Both the position numbers and the translations under genes were made by a program. Source: Streptococcus suis (lineage in GTDB: Bacteria > Bacillota > Bacilli > Lactobacillales > Streptococcaceae). Taken from it: a stretch of 64,000 nt of DNA. Below the pieces are notes generated by a model. It ran no database searches and had not been told where the DNA came from. It saw only the letters and a list, made by a program, of their open reading frames with translations. This document shows positions 55,131-63,751 of the stretch, piece after piece; the stretch's first letter is position 1; the number at the start of each line of letters is the position of its first letter. The stretch lies in the NCBI RefSeq assembly GCF_002960445.1, contig NZ_POJD01000142.1, positions 372,001-436,000 of the forward strand. Direction: 5' to 3'.

Positions 55131-55160
55131 TTGTCAAACGATTTTAGTTTGTGATATAAT
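55131..55160 (+). promoter_or_regulatory. Promoter of the candidate antitoxin RNA
   Basis: TTGTCA (55131-55136) and TATAAT (55155-55160) are 18 bases apart, with transcription expected near 55167. Confidence 0.65.
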
Positions 55161-55166
55161 AAGGGT

Positions 55167-55345
55167 GAAAAAGGGATTGAGCGCCAACTCAATCCCAGTA
55201 TCGTTTCCTTCCGTTTTCGAGAAACGACCTCAAACAGTCTCCCAGACTGTCTGAGCATTTTAAAGACGGGACGAATGAAGATTACAGTCAACCTGCTAGT
55301 TCACTCGGTCAAAGTTTCGTAGCGGTTGGCTGTCTTTTATTTTTT
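55167..55345 (+). ncRNA. Candidate antisense antitoxin RNA
   Basis: A transcript from the promoter at 55131-55160 would hold hairpins GGGATTGAG/CTCAATCCC (55173-55195), CGTTTC/GAAACG, CAGTCT/AGACTG and end at ACAGTCAACC/GGTTGGCTGT (55284-55333) followed by CTTTTATTTTTT. It is about 175 bases, contains no reading frame with a ribosome binding site, and is antisense to the 3' end of the micro-toxin gene at 55337-55429 and its downstream mRNA. On the minus strand GGGATTGAG/CTCAATCCC is followed by TTTTTC, a likely end for the toxin message, so the two RNAs would overlap almost fully, as in TxpA/RatA-type modules. Confidence 0.6.
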
Positions 55346-55429
55346 ACGATTGTTAAAAATAAATGTCAGTAGCACGATTAGTAACGTGCCAAACTGAAAC
55401 ATCAGCCCAAGGGCCTCTGCGACAGACAT
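55337..55429 (-). CDS. Putative holin-like type I toxin (30 residues)
   Basis: A 30-residue peptide beginning MSVAEALGLMFQFGTLLIVL and ending FNNRKK: a short amphipathic start, one membrane span and a basic tail. This is the pattern of the Lactobacillales putative holin-like toxin family (Hol_Tox), small membrane peptides that harm the cell unless their mRNA is bound by an antisense RNA. An in-frame stop lies two codons before the ATG, which fixes the start. The ribosome binding site is poor, which is common in such modules. An extended -10 (TGGTATAAT at 55654-55646) may serve as its distant promoter. It sits between DUF4391 and mod. Confidence 0.7.
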   Translation of the reverse strand: MSVAEALGLMFQFGTLLIVLLTFIFNNRKK

Positions 55430-55799
55430 TAGTTAGAGTAAAATCAATTGAGATGCTGATTGTCTTTGGCATCGACATGAGATTTTTGAAACAATACTTT
55501 TCAAAAATCGAATTAGTGCAACTTTTAGCCAAAATGACTAGATTTTGGCGTTTTTTGATGAGAAAGTTTTACTTTCCATCAAAAATGAAGTTGCCACCTC
55601 CCAAAATAGATTTCCGCCCCGCTTTTGGAACTTTTCTACTGTTCTATTATACCATATCGTCCACAGAATTTACTGTGGATTTTTTTGAACCTGTATTCAC
55701 TTGTGAAGTGCTTTCATATAAGTAATAGTTTTTAGCTAATCCAGGCAGTTTTTTGAAGAAATACTGGCTGTATGTTGAAAAAAACGAACGATGAATAGC
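55430..55799. other. Non-coding leader region between the toxin and DUF4391 genes
   Basis: No convincing gene is seen in these 370 bases. A hairpin TTTTTGATG-GAAAG / CTTTC-CATCAAAAA lies around 55550-55586, and another, ATTTTTGA / TCAAAAAT, around 55480-55510. On the plus strand CCACAG / CTGTGG followed by ATTTTTTT (about 55661-55685) looks like a terminator. A minus-strand -10 TATAAT is at 55651-55646. The region fits a long structured 5' leader of the toxin mRNA. Confidence 0.5.
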
Positions 55800-56510
55800 T
55801 TAAAAACTAGCCTTAGATGAAGGTGCTGAACTGTGAATGCTGGTTCTCAACTGTTGGATTTCTTCTTCTAGGGCCTTGTAGGCCTTTCGAAGCTCCATTT
55901 GTTTGCGCATGGCTTTTTCGGCAAACATCTTTTTCTTGAGCTGGGCTGCTTGCTTTTCCATTGCTGCTAAGCGTTCCGTCTGCTCAATCTGGTCTTTGAT
56001 AGAAGCTCCGCCTCCGACCAGTTCTTCTTCCCCCGCTTGTTTGACCAAGTTTTCATAAAACTGGTCCAAGTCCCTTTCTTGGTAGGTCAATGCCAGAGGT
56101 TTGTCTGTTTGAAAGTGACGAACAATCTTAAAATTTCGTCCCTCTCTCGATTGCGCCAGCTTTTCCTTAAAATGAATCAAATACTGGCTAGTCCCGTCTG
56201 GAAATACCAGATGAAAGAGGGTGTAAAATCCCAGATAAGTGTCCAGCTCTGCTAGTAAGTGCGGGTCTAGTTGCTGACTCAAGAGGTCAATCCGAAGGAC
56301 GATGATTTGCTGAATGGTCTTGCCCGCTGGAATGGGGAGGGTCTTGGAATCTAGTTGATGGGTAGCGGTAATCTGGCCGATTTGTTGCCGTAGGAGCTGC
56401 TTATCAGCTGTAGACAAGCCAAAATTATCTAGAAAGTCCTTGTTGCCTTTTTGATAAGGCTTGTAGAGGACTTTGGGTCTTGGAATCTGAGTCGATGGTA
56501 AAAATGGCAT
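55800..56510 (-). CDS. DUF4391 domain-containing protein
   Basis: A 236-residue protein. The body (1-150) is DUF4391, a family almost always next to large helicases and Type III-like restriction genes; the end (about 170-225) is a charged coiled coil (MEKQAAQLKKKMFAEKAMRK). Function is unknown. Its ATG follows the helicase stop by one base and its ribosome binding site GGAGAAGAC is within the helicase gene, so the two are translated together. I infer that it is a partner subunit of the helicase. Confidence 0.8.
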   Translation of the reverse strand: MPFLPSTQIPRPKVLYKPYQKGNKDFLDNFGLSTADKQLLRQQIGQITATHQLDSKTLPIPAGKTIQQIIVLRIDLLSQQLDPHLLAELDTYLGFYTLFHLVFPDGTSQYLIHFKEKLAQSREGRNFKIVRHFQTDKPLALTYQERDLDQFYENLVKQAGEEELVGGGASIKDQIEQTERLAAMEKQAAQLKKKMFAEKAMRKQMELRKAYKALEEEIQQLRTSIHSSAPSSKASF

Positions 56511-56511
56511 C

Positions 56512-59500
56512 TTAGTCTTCTCCTTTCAAAACGGCAAAGAAGGCCATTAGTTCAAAATCATCACTTCCGTCCACTCCGCTATCCATAAAGTCAATGGTAT
56601 CTGACGTGAAGAGGGACTCATTGAAGGTCTCCTCATCGCTCTCCACGAGATTTTCAAGACTTCTTTGCAAGAGGTCGGAGTAATGCTCCATTTTGGCACC
56701 ATCATCAGTGGCACGATTGTAGGTTGCCACCAAATCTTTCTCAGGCTGATTTTTGCCCTTGGTAATCATGCGTAGGTGCTCCAGCAATGCCTTGGTATCT
56801 GCAATGGAGTAGACCGTTTCTCCCTGGTCACTGATATAGACCAGATAGTAGGGATGAAGACGATTTTTCTTACTGAGATGGGTCTGGTGGGCAATATTCT
56901 TCAAGAGGAAGATGGCTCCAGCTGGTTGACCTTGCCCTGCCTGCACCACTGCTTGAAGACCTTTAGGTATAGCTTCTAACTCTGGGTGTTTGGCTAAATA
57001 GCTGAGCAGGTCCATACGGTAGTCTTCCAAACCTAGATCCATAATGGAAATCCCCTCATTCATATCTTCCAAATCAACGACCTCTGTCTGGAGGCGTTCG
57101 AGCTGTTTCTTCCGATAATTATTGTCCTCGATTTCCTCGTTGGTCAAGACATTGTCATCAGCCGTTGAAGTCAGAACTGAGATTTTCATTCTGGATTCCA
57201 CACGCGCCTTGAGATCGATATAAGTATCCAAAGCGATGTTGGGCCAAAAATTGACCAGCTGGATGTATTTGTTCTGACTACCGATACGATCTACCCGACC
57301 AAAGCGCTGGACAATACGGACAGGATTCCAGTGAATGTCATAGTTAATCATTGTATCAGCGTCTTGCAGGTTTTGACCTTCTGAGATAACATCTGTCGCA
57401 ATCAAGACATCAATTTCTCGATGATCATCAGGATAAAGCAAGTCCTTCTGCTTGGATCTCGGTGAAAAATAGGTCAGAAGGGTGTTCAAATCCTTATTTT
57501 TGAGTGGCAAAGTGGTCGAAAAACCTTTTGTCCCTGAAATCTGGGCTGTATGAAGTCCATACTTATCCAAGAGATATTGGCTAATATTTTTATAAAGATA
57601 GTCTGTTGTCGTCGCAAAGGCGGAGAAGATAATCACTTTCTTGTTATCTGGATTGATTGGCTGTGCCAATTTGTCATCAATCAAGTTAAACAAGGTCTGT
57701 AATTTCTGATCTTCCTGTGGGGTGATTAAATTGACCAGGTCTTCTAATTCTCTCAACACTATTTGGTCAGCTTGTAAATCCCTCTTCCAGGATAAATAGT
57801 CCATATCAGCTAGCTTTATAGGGAATTTCTTTCCAACAAAGAAATCGGTATTGCTATCTTCGACATCGAAATCATCTTCAGCCAACTCTTGCAACTGAAC
57901 CTTACCTTCTCCACCAGCTACTTCAAACTCCTCAATACTCTGAATCGTCTTATCTACATAGGCCTTGACCACATCAATCAGAGTGTAACGAAAGGCCTCA
58001 ATAGAACTTTCCAAACGTTTCAAGAGGTTGATCATCATCAGTTTCTTAATACCCGTTTCCCGTCCAAGCTGGGTCAAACCTTGCCCTTCCGCTTTTTCAT
58101 AGCGGGAACGTTTTGAGGGATGAATGAAAAGACTTGGCTGATAGATTGTTAATTGAAGTTGGTCTAACAGAGCATAAATCCGTTCATAAGTAATATCTCT
58201 TCGATTGACCGTCAAGTCTGGATAGAAGTTTTTAGGGGCCAGTCGTTCTGGAAAATCACCAATCGCATTTCTATCATAAAATTGTCGGATATGCTTACGG
58301 CTTCGTGCAATGGTCACGCTATCAAGGACTTTGAAGAAATCAAAATCAAGTCTATCTAGTAAAGCTGCTGTCGTCCGTGATTCTGCTGGTAGCTCTGCCC
58401 ATTGATTATAAGCAGCCTGTGCCATACGGAAGATATCATTGATGGAGGATTTGGTATCTAATTTGGCATCAAATTGTGCCGCATCACCTTCATAGGCTAG
58501 GGCAATTTGATTTTTCAAATCATTAAAGCGGTTATTGACAGGAGTTGCAGACAGCATGAGGACTTTTGTCGGTACACCGCTTTTGATAATCCGATTCATC
58601 AAGCGGGAATAGCGATTTTCACGACCTTCTTCAATATCGGCATCAGATGATCCACCGTTTCTAAAATTGTGTGATTCATCAATGACCACCAAATCGTAGG
58701 TATCCCAACGATTTAGTGCCAAATCAATGCCATTTGATGTTCCCTTGTCACGGCTGAGGTCTGTATGGTAGAGGACATCATACTGGAGATAGCGGTCGTA
58801 AATGGGATTGTTGACATAGTCGTGACGGTACATATTCCAGTTGTGCTCCAACTTTTTGGGACAAAGAACCAAAATCCTTTTGCCTCGATAGGCATAGTAG
58901 GTCATGACAGCAAGAGCTGTAAAGGTTTTTCCTAGACCGACCGAATCCGCCAAGATACAGCCGTTGTATCGTTCTAATTTTGAAATCAGCGACTTGACCG
59001 CATCCTTTTGAAAATCATATAAGAGATTCCAAATCTTGGTTTCCTTATACTGAACATGTTCATTTGGCAGTTGGTCTTGATTGACATCTTCTAAAAATTC
59101 ACTAAAGATATTATAAAGCATGACATAGTAGAGAAACTCTGGCGAATGTTCCTTATGGGCCAGGGTCAGATTTTCTAAAACTTCCTCGGTCACATCACGG
59201 AAATATTCATCATTTTCCCAGTAGTCTTCAAAGTTTCGTAGATAGGTCAAACTTTGTGGCTCTGTGTAGAGATTGCGACTGGACTTAAAAAGTGAATTTT
59301 CATAACCCAGTTCCTTACGGTCAAAGTTTTTCAGCTTGTCTACTGCGATGATTTGACCGTTGTCAATCTGAATGCCGTTGTCAATTTCTTCATGGACATT
59401 GATTGACTTAAACTGAGCCTTTCGACGCACCCAGTCGGCACATTCTCTGGCAAGCGATTTTTGGGTCAGCTCGTTCATCAATTTGAGCTCGTACTCAGCT

Positions 59501-59748
59501 CCAAATATAGATGATTCTCGCTGTTTCTTGGGTATAGTATATTCGCGGTATTCTTTGGCGACTTCGTTGGTCGTGAAGGTTGGACTTGTAAAAATAAATT
59601 GCAGCTCTTCAATTTGCTCGAGCTCTTCTTTTAAAGACTGATAAGCAAACATGGAAAAGGTTGCTGCAGCCATCTTAACTTTACTGCCTTTTCCTAAATG
59701 TTCTTTTAACTGATCTCCTAAGAGAACCAGTCGGTTATCAATTTCCAT
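56512..59748 (-). CDS. PLD-like/SNF2-family helicase
   Basis: A 1078-residue protein. The N-terminal 150 residues look like a phospholipase D-type nuclease domain (KMAAATFSMFAYQSLKEEL). The SNF2 core follows: Walker A ILADSVGLGKTF near 290, motif II VIDESHNF near 380, motif III LMLSATPVNNR near 425, and C-terminal helicase motifs LIATDVISEGQNLQ and IVQRFGRVDRIG near 810-850. The start at 59748 follows GAAGGAGATTTT; an upstream extension lacks a ribosome binding site. Such helicases accompany restriction genes and are thought to act on foreign DNA. It overlaps operon-wise with DUF4391 and lies upstream of mod and res. Confidence 0.88.
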   Translation of the reverse strand: MEIDNRLVLLGDQLKEHLGKGSKVKMAAATFSMFAYQSLKEELEQIEELQFIFTSPTFTTNEVAKEYREYTIPKKQRESSIFGAEYELKLMNELTQKSLARECADWVRRKAQFKSINVHEEIDNGIQIDNGQIIAVDKLKNFDRKELGYENSLFKSSRNLYTEPQSLTYLRNFEDYWENDEYFRDVTEEVLENLTLAHKEHSPEFLYYVMLYNIFSEFLEDVNQDQLPNEHVQYKETKIWNLLYDFQKDAVKSLISKLERYNGCILADSVGLGKTFTALAVMTYYAYRGKRILVLCPKKLEHNWNMYRHDYVNNPIYDRYLQYDVLYHTDLSRDKGTSNGIDLALNRWDTYDLVVIDESHNFRNGGSSDADIEEGRENRYSRLMNRIIKSGVPTKVLMLSATPVNNRFNDLKNQIALAYEGDAAQFDAKLDTKSSINDIFRMAQAAYNQWAELPAESRTTAALLDRLDFDFFKVLDSVTIARSRKHIRQFYDRNAIGDFPERLAPKNFYPDLTVNRRDITYERIYALLDQLQLTIYQPSLFIHPSKRSRYEKAEGQGLTQLGRETGIKKLMMINLLKRLESSIEAFRYTLIDVVKAYVDKTIQSIEEFEVAGGEGKVQLQELAEDDFDVEDSNTDFFVGKKFPIKLADMDYLSWKRDLQADQIVLRELEDLVNLITPQEDQKLQTLFNLIDDKLAQPINPDNKKVIIFSAFATTTDYLYKNISQYLLDKYGLHTAQISGTKGFSTTLPLKNKDLNTLLTYFSPRSKQKDLLYPDDHREIDVLIATDVISEGQNLQDADTMINYDIHWNPVRIVQRFGRVDRIGSQNKYIQLVNFWPNIALDTYIDLKARVESRMKISVLTSTADDNVLTNEEIEDNNYRKKQLERLQTEVVDLEDMNEGISIMDLGLEDYRMDLLSYLAKHPELEAIPKGLQAVVQAGQGQPAGAIFLLKNIAHQTHLSKKNRLHPYYLVYISDQGETVYSIADTKALLEHLRMITKGKNQPEKDLVATYNRATDDGAKMEHYSDLLQRSLENLVESDEETFNESLFTSDTIDFMDSGVDGSDDFELMAFFAVLKGED

Positions 59749-59805
59749 AAAATCTCCTTCAAATATTGATTCCAGATGTAGTATACCATCTTTAGACAAG
59801 GATTT

Positions 59806-60417
59806 CTATCTCTCCATCCTCCTCACCATCTCCTCCATATCATAGTCAAAAAGCAGGTCATGGCAGTCTGTAAAAAGCTGGCGACGCTTGCCCTCATCCA
59901 CCACCGCAACATCCACTCCCCTATCGTCATAGCAATGATACAGAACCTTTTCCTGACTAGATAGAAAGATAAGAGAAGCAGAAAGGTAGTTAAAGCCACC
60001 ATGGTCGGCCTTGATAATCTCCTTCAACAGAGCTTCCAAATCTTGGTCAGCGACCGGAAAAAGATAGCGTTCATAGACCAGCACTTCTCCCGTCCAGTCC
60101 TCCACTTCAATCAAGTCAGGCTCAGGACACTTGTCAAAGTTAAATTTCGATGTAAAATGCCAAAGGTAAGTGTCGATGTCCCTATCTTCCAGTCGAAGCA
60201 GTGAAAGAACCACATAGTCGTATGCTGAGCTAGCCCGCCCCAAAAGCTCTACCGCACGCGCATAAGCCCTATCCAGATACACTTTTCTAGGTAGCTGCTC
60301 AGCCTCATCCGCAGGACCAATCTCAAATCGGAGCGCCACAGGGGTCGCATAAAAAAATGGACCTACCAATTGGTGTTCTCCAAATTGAAAATCTGAAAGC
60401 CAATCCTGTAAATGCAT
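59806..60417 (-). CDS. DUF3885 family protein
   Basis: A 203-residue soluble acidic protein starting MHLQDWLSDFQFGEHQLVGP. Motifs ALRFEIGPADEAE and ILVYERY-like VLVYERYLFPVADQD with a later FNYLSASLIFLSS match DUF3885, function unknown, sometimes found beside toxin-immunity genes. AAGGAGATACATC precedes the chosen ATG. It has a -10 TATAAT about 30 bases upstream and ends 57 bases before the helicase gene, so it may head the defence transcript. Confidence 0.75.
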   Translation of the reverse strand: MHLQDWLSDFQFGEHQLVGPFFYATPVALRFEIGPADEAEQLPRKVYLDRAYARAVELLGRASSAYDYVVLSLLRLEDRDIDTYLWHFTSKFNFDKCPEPDLIEVEDWTGEVLVYERYLFPVADQDLEALLKEIIKADHGGFNYLSASLIFLSSQEKVLYHCYDDRGVDVAVVDEGKRRQLFTDCHDLLFDYDMEEMVRRMER

Positions 60418-60530
60418 GATGTATCTCCTTCTATACTTTTGTATCATTATATCACGCTTATCAAAATTCTGTCTAGTTTTCCATAGTAAAATATGATAGA
60501 CTAGTACTAAACACAAACTAGGAGAAAAAT

Positions 60531-61406
60531 ATGAAAACAGCATTCATTTCAGAAAAAGCCAAATCACGCTTTAACCTCAATTTTATCCTATCGCCTATCG
60601 TGGGCATTATCTTGATGATTCTAGCGGAAATTATCGGCTATATAGTCATAATGACCTTATTTTTCAACTACATCTATGACCCATTTGTATCACTAAGTTT
60701 GGAATTATTTTCCTTTGCCTTTATCAGCCTCGCTGTTATCCTCTGGGCAAGATTTGTTGAAAAAAGTCCTTGGCTTGGGCTTGGGATGATAAAAAAAGGA
60801 GCCCTAAAAGACTTCCTACTGGGTTGGGGACTTGGAGCCGCTATGTTGACTGCCTGTGTCTTGCTCATGTGGGCCTTTGGTGTCGTGCAGTTTACTAGCT
60901 TCCATGTTTCGCCCGCCTTTCTGGGAGAATTTCTCATTCTGGTCTTGGCCTGGTCCGTTCAGGGAACGACCGAAGAATTACTCACTCGGGGCTGGATGTT
61001 TTCTTCCCTAGCTACCAAGCACAATATCCCTGTCGGTATCCTTATTTCTTCCCTCTTCTTCACCTTTCTCCACTTGGGAAATAATGCCATTTCCCTCATT
61101 CCTATCCTAGACCTGACCCTCTTTGCCATTCTGGCCTGTCTGGTCATGTTGAAAACAGGCAATCTCTGGGTGATTGGTGGTATCCATGCTGCATGGAATT
61201 GTTTCCAAGGAAATGTCTTCGCCTTTCCAGTGAGCGGTAACCAGGCTGGTCAAGCCTTTATTGCAGTAGAAACCTCTGGCCCAGACTGGTTGTCAGGCGG
61301 TGCTTTCGGTGTGGAAGGATCCGTTATCAGCCTCATCGTCCAAGGTCTTGTCATCGCCTGGTTGGTTTACGACCTCTACTTTAAAAATAAAAATACAGCT
61401 CAATAA
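60531..61406 (+). CDS. CPBP family intramembrane metalloprotease (third copy)
   Basis: A 291-residue protein with about eight membrane segments. CPBP motifs are TTEELLTRGW near residue 146, FTFLHLGNNAISL near 179 and GIHAAWNCFQG near 222. It is longer than the two copies at 14.3-16 kb and belongs to another subgroup. AGGAGAAAAAT precedes the ATG; a strong terminator follows. It is divergent from DUF3885 and probably separate from the defence genes. Confidence 0.85.
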   Translation: MKTAFISEKAKSRFNLNFILSPIVGIILMILAEIIGYIVIMTLFFNYIYDPFVSLSLELFSFAFISLAVILWARFVEKSPWLGLGMIKKGALKDFLLGWGLGAAMLTACVLLMWAFGVVQFTSFHVSPAFLGEFLILVLAWSVQGTTEELLTRGWMFSSLATKHNIPVGILISSLFFTFLHLGNNAISLIPILDLTLFAILACLVMLKTGNLWVIGGIHAAWNCFQGNVFAFPVSGNQAGQAFIAVETSGPDWLSGGAFGVEGSVISLIVQGLVIAWLVYDLYFKNKNTAQ

Positions 61407-61410
61407 TGAA

Positions 61411-61450
61411 GAAAGACTGTCGGCTATTCACTAGCTGACAGTCTTTCTTT
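61411..61450. terminator. Terminator between CPBP and DUF975 genes
   Basis: GAAAGACTGTC / GACAGTCTTTC, an 11-bp stem with a 15-base loop and Ts on the plus strand; it overlaps the end of the convergent gene. Confidence 0.85.
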
Positions 61451-62257
61451 TAAATCCTGATAAAAAATAGCTCTGCTGATTTGATAATAAGGTCTGACGT
61501 AAAATGATAAAATATTGAGGGTCAGACATTCACTGATAAACCAGACAAAAAATGCCAAGTCCAAACAGAAAGCTTTCCAATAAGCTCCCTTCATCAATAG
61601 CTGACTTTCTTGAAAAACAGCTCTAGGCTGATGGTAGCGGTCCTCTGCTAGTTGGTCATATAAAACAAATACGGTCTGGGAGAATCGATAATGGATAAAG
61701 AAATTGATTAGACTTCCAAGGACCAGAAGAATGAACCCTGTCTGTAAGAGTTGACTTGGATGATAAAGTGCCAGCTCTGCCATTGCCCCAGGTGATAAAA
61801 TCATCAAACTATGTAAAACCACGCCGGCGATGAGATGGCCAATACCTATGCCCAGCGGTAACCCCGCTAGAAAATCAATCGAGTAATGAAAAATCAGGGT
61901 GATTAAAACTGGTTTTGTCCACTCTTTTCTAGAAAGGGACAGGCTACCCTTTAAACTGAGCTTGTCTACTTGCCCTTTGAAAAAGTCTATTAGCTGAAAG
62001 CTTGCTAGACCAAAGAGAATGTGAATGATAGCATTCAATATCGAGCTAGTGACCAGGGCCAGAGAGAGATGGGCTACCAAGCGTTCTACAACCAGACTGC
62101 TATCCTGTCTAAGCAGAAGAAAGCCTCGCAGAGCAGCAAGTAAGCCCCCGACAAGATGACAAATAGACAATACCACTACAGGCGAAAAGGCGACCGTCAT
62201 GCCCTGGGTTTCCTCACGGATTAGGGTAGCTTCTGCCATCTTCTCCTTCATCCACAT
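61424..62257 (-). CDS. DUF975 family membrane protein (copy 1)
   Basis: A 277-residue protein with about six membrane segments. The pattern VFQESQLLMKGAYWKAFCLD and the end YQISRAIFYQDLK match DUF975, integral membrane proteins of unknown function widespread in streptococci. Three ATGs follow AAAGGAGGG; the third, at 62257, has the best spacing. It follows another DUF975 gene by 62 bases and is likely co-transcribed. Confidence 0.75.
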   Translation of the reverse strand: MWMKEKMAEATLIREETQGMTVAFSPVVVLSICHLVGGLLAALRGFLLLRQDSSLVVERLVAHLSLALVTSSILNAIIHILFGLASFQLIDFFKGQVDKLSLKGSLSLSRKEWTKPVLITLIFHYSIDFLAGLPLGIGIGHLIAGVVLHSLMILSPGAMAELALYHPSQLLQTGFILLVLGSLINFFIHYRFSQTVFVLYDQLAEDRYHQPRAVFQESQLLMKGAYWKAFCLDLAFFVWFISECLTLNILSFYVRPYYQISRAIFYQDLKERLSASE

Positions 62258-62319
62258 CATCATCCCTCCTTTCAACTCTCTACTTGTTAACTCAACTACT
62301 CACTCTACTAAAGTAAAAG

Positions 62320-63213
62320 CTAAACTACCGACGATGACATAAAACGATTGCTTTCTGAGAAAAGACTTTTAAAGACAAGAGGATTTTTTGCCTTCAAGTC
62401 CTCATAAAACAAGACCCTACAGGTCCAATAATATGGATAAACATGGAAAGCTAGCAATCCCAAAGTCATGAAAATACCGATAAACCAGCCCAGGAAAGAT
62501 AGGTCTAGCAACAACAAACGCCATCTATTTCCTTTCATCAATTGCCAACTCTGTCTGAATAAGACCAAAGGTGAGGAATAGGTCCCAATTTCCAGATGGT
62601 CATAGAGTAGAAATTCGACCAGACTAAAACTATAGCCAATAAAACTGGTCACTAAGCCACCTATGATGAGCAAGGCTAGCCCTAATTGCATACTACTAGA
62701 ATGAAATAAGGCACCGATGTCTGGTAGTAGTCCAAAATAGATAGCTCCTAAAGCTCCCTCATCTAACAGCGCCCAAGTAATCAAGCTGGTTCCAATCAAA
62801 ATCAGTAGACTGCACACAAAGAGCAAGGCTCTTCGAATGACAACCGTTAAAACCAGCGGGAAGATATTCTTCTCATCCAGTCGGTTAAAACAATCCATGA
62901 AAGTCAGACGGCAACCTTCTTTTCGAACAAGTCGTATGAGCTGAAAACAAGCGGTGATTATCAGGCATTCTATAGCCAGATTAAAAAATATGCTTGGTGG
63001 AGATAGGTGGATTTGAAAGCTACGAACACTTCCAAATTCCTCAACCGTTTTGTTAAAAATAGGGATACCAGCCCAACCATAAGCAAGCTTCAAGTAAGAT
63101 GTAACCAGAGTAGAGAGGAAAGAAATCAAAATGGGGGGCATAAACAAGAAAATCATCCCATCTGTTGTTCTTCTAATATCTCTTGCTTTCGCACGAATAT
63201 CACTATTTAGCAT
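62320..63213 (-). CDS. DUF975 family membrane protein (copy 2)
   Basis: A 297-residue membrane protein paralogous to its downstream neighbour: LFRQSWQLMKGNRWRLLLLD and YWTCRVLFYEDLKA are the shared DUF975 marks. About six membrane spans are visible. AAAGGGGTAATCT precedes the ATG. The two paralogues differ a lot in sequence, so the duplication is old. Function is unknown. Confidence 0.8.
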   Translation of the reverse strand: MLNSDIRAKARDIRRTTDGMIFLFMPPILISFLSTLVTSYLKLAYGWAGIPIFNKTVEEFGSVRSFQIHLSPPSIFFNLAIECLIITACFQLIRLVRKEGCRLTFMDCFNRLDEKNIFPLVLTVVIRRALLFVCSLLILIGTSLITWALLDEGALGAIYFGLLPDIGALFHSSSMQLGLALLIIGGLVTSFIGYSFSLVEFLLYDHLEIGTYSSPLVLFRQSWQLMKGNRWRLLLLDLSFLGWFIGIFMTLGLLAFHVYPYYWTCRVLFYEDLKAKNPLVFKSLFSESNRFMSSSVV

Positions 63214-63362
63214 AGATTACCCCTTTCGTTTAGCCTTCGGGTCTAAGACCAGCAAGGAAAAATCTCCTTGAGTTGATACCTACTATTGATAAACTAGCCT
63301 TTAATTATATATATTATACTATTTTGTACAAGAAATTTCTATAAATTCTATAAAAAAATTGC

Positions 63363-63391
63363 AAAAAATCCTAGTCTGAAAACTAGGATTT
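63363..63391 (-). terminator. Terminator of the DUF2087 gene
   Basis: On the minus strand AAATCCTAG / CTAGGATTT with an 8-base loop followed by Ts. Its stem is identical to that of the terminator at 63708-63736. Confidence 0.8.
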
Positions 63392-63430
63392 GATAAAATC
63401 AGATTACCATCCTTTCTCTACTCGATGACA

Positions 63431-63697
63431 TCAGTTCTGTTCTTCTATTCTGTATTCCAAACCATACTGGTCACGCGATAGGTAGCCATAATCTACCAAG
63501 TAACGTCTTAAAATAGCATAATCATCATAGATCTCAGCTAGAAAGGCATTGACATCTTTTTCTGTAAATGTCGATCCCTTCTTAGCCAATTCCTCCTGCA
63601 AGTAGGCAAACAAGACCTGCTTACTTTTTAATTTCTTCGGAATGACAAGCAACTTTCCATCTCGGAAAAATTTTTCGTGAATATCTTGAGTGTTCAT
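63431..63697 (-). CDS. DUF2087 family protein
   Basis: An 88-residue protein starting MNTQDIHEKFFRDGKLLVIP. DUF2087 marks are GKLLVIPKKLKSKQVLFAYL and FLAEIYDDYAILRRYLVDYG followed by LSRDQYGLEY, a small helical, probably nucleic-acid-binding domain of unproven role. The true start follows GGAGGGAAAT; an upstream TTG is part of that site. It lies directly after pheT and is flanked by two terminators with the same stem. Confidence 0.82.
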   Translation of the reverse strand: MNTQDIHEKFFRDGKLLVIPKKLKSKQVLFAYLQEELAKKGSTFTEKDVNAFLAEIYDDYAILRRYLVDYGYLSRDQYGLEYRIEEQN

Positions 63698-63707
63698 ATT
63701 TCCCTCC

Positions 63708-63736
63708 AAAAAATCCTAGCCCGCTGACTAGGATTT
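63708..63736 (-). terminator. pheT terminator
   Basis: On the minus strand AAATCCTAG / CTAGGATTT (63736-63711) with Ts, only about 11 bases before the DUF2087 start codon. The T tract runs into the DUF2087 ribosome binding site, so it may act as an attenuator for that gene. Confidence 0.75.
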
Positions 63737-63751
63737 CACAAAATTTATAGT

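Noticed and set aside
55363..55725. Plus-strand 120-codon open frame opposite the toxin gene
   Set aside because: No ribosome binding site, composition unlike a protein, and it is antisense to the small toxin gene and its structured leader.
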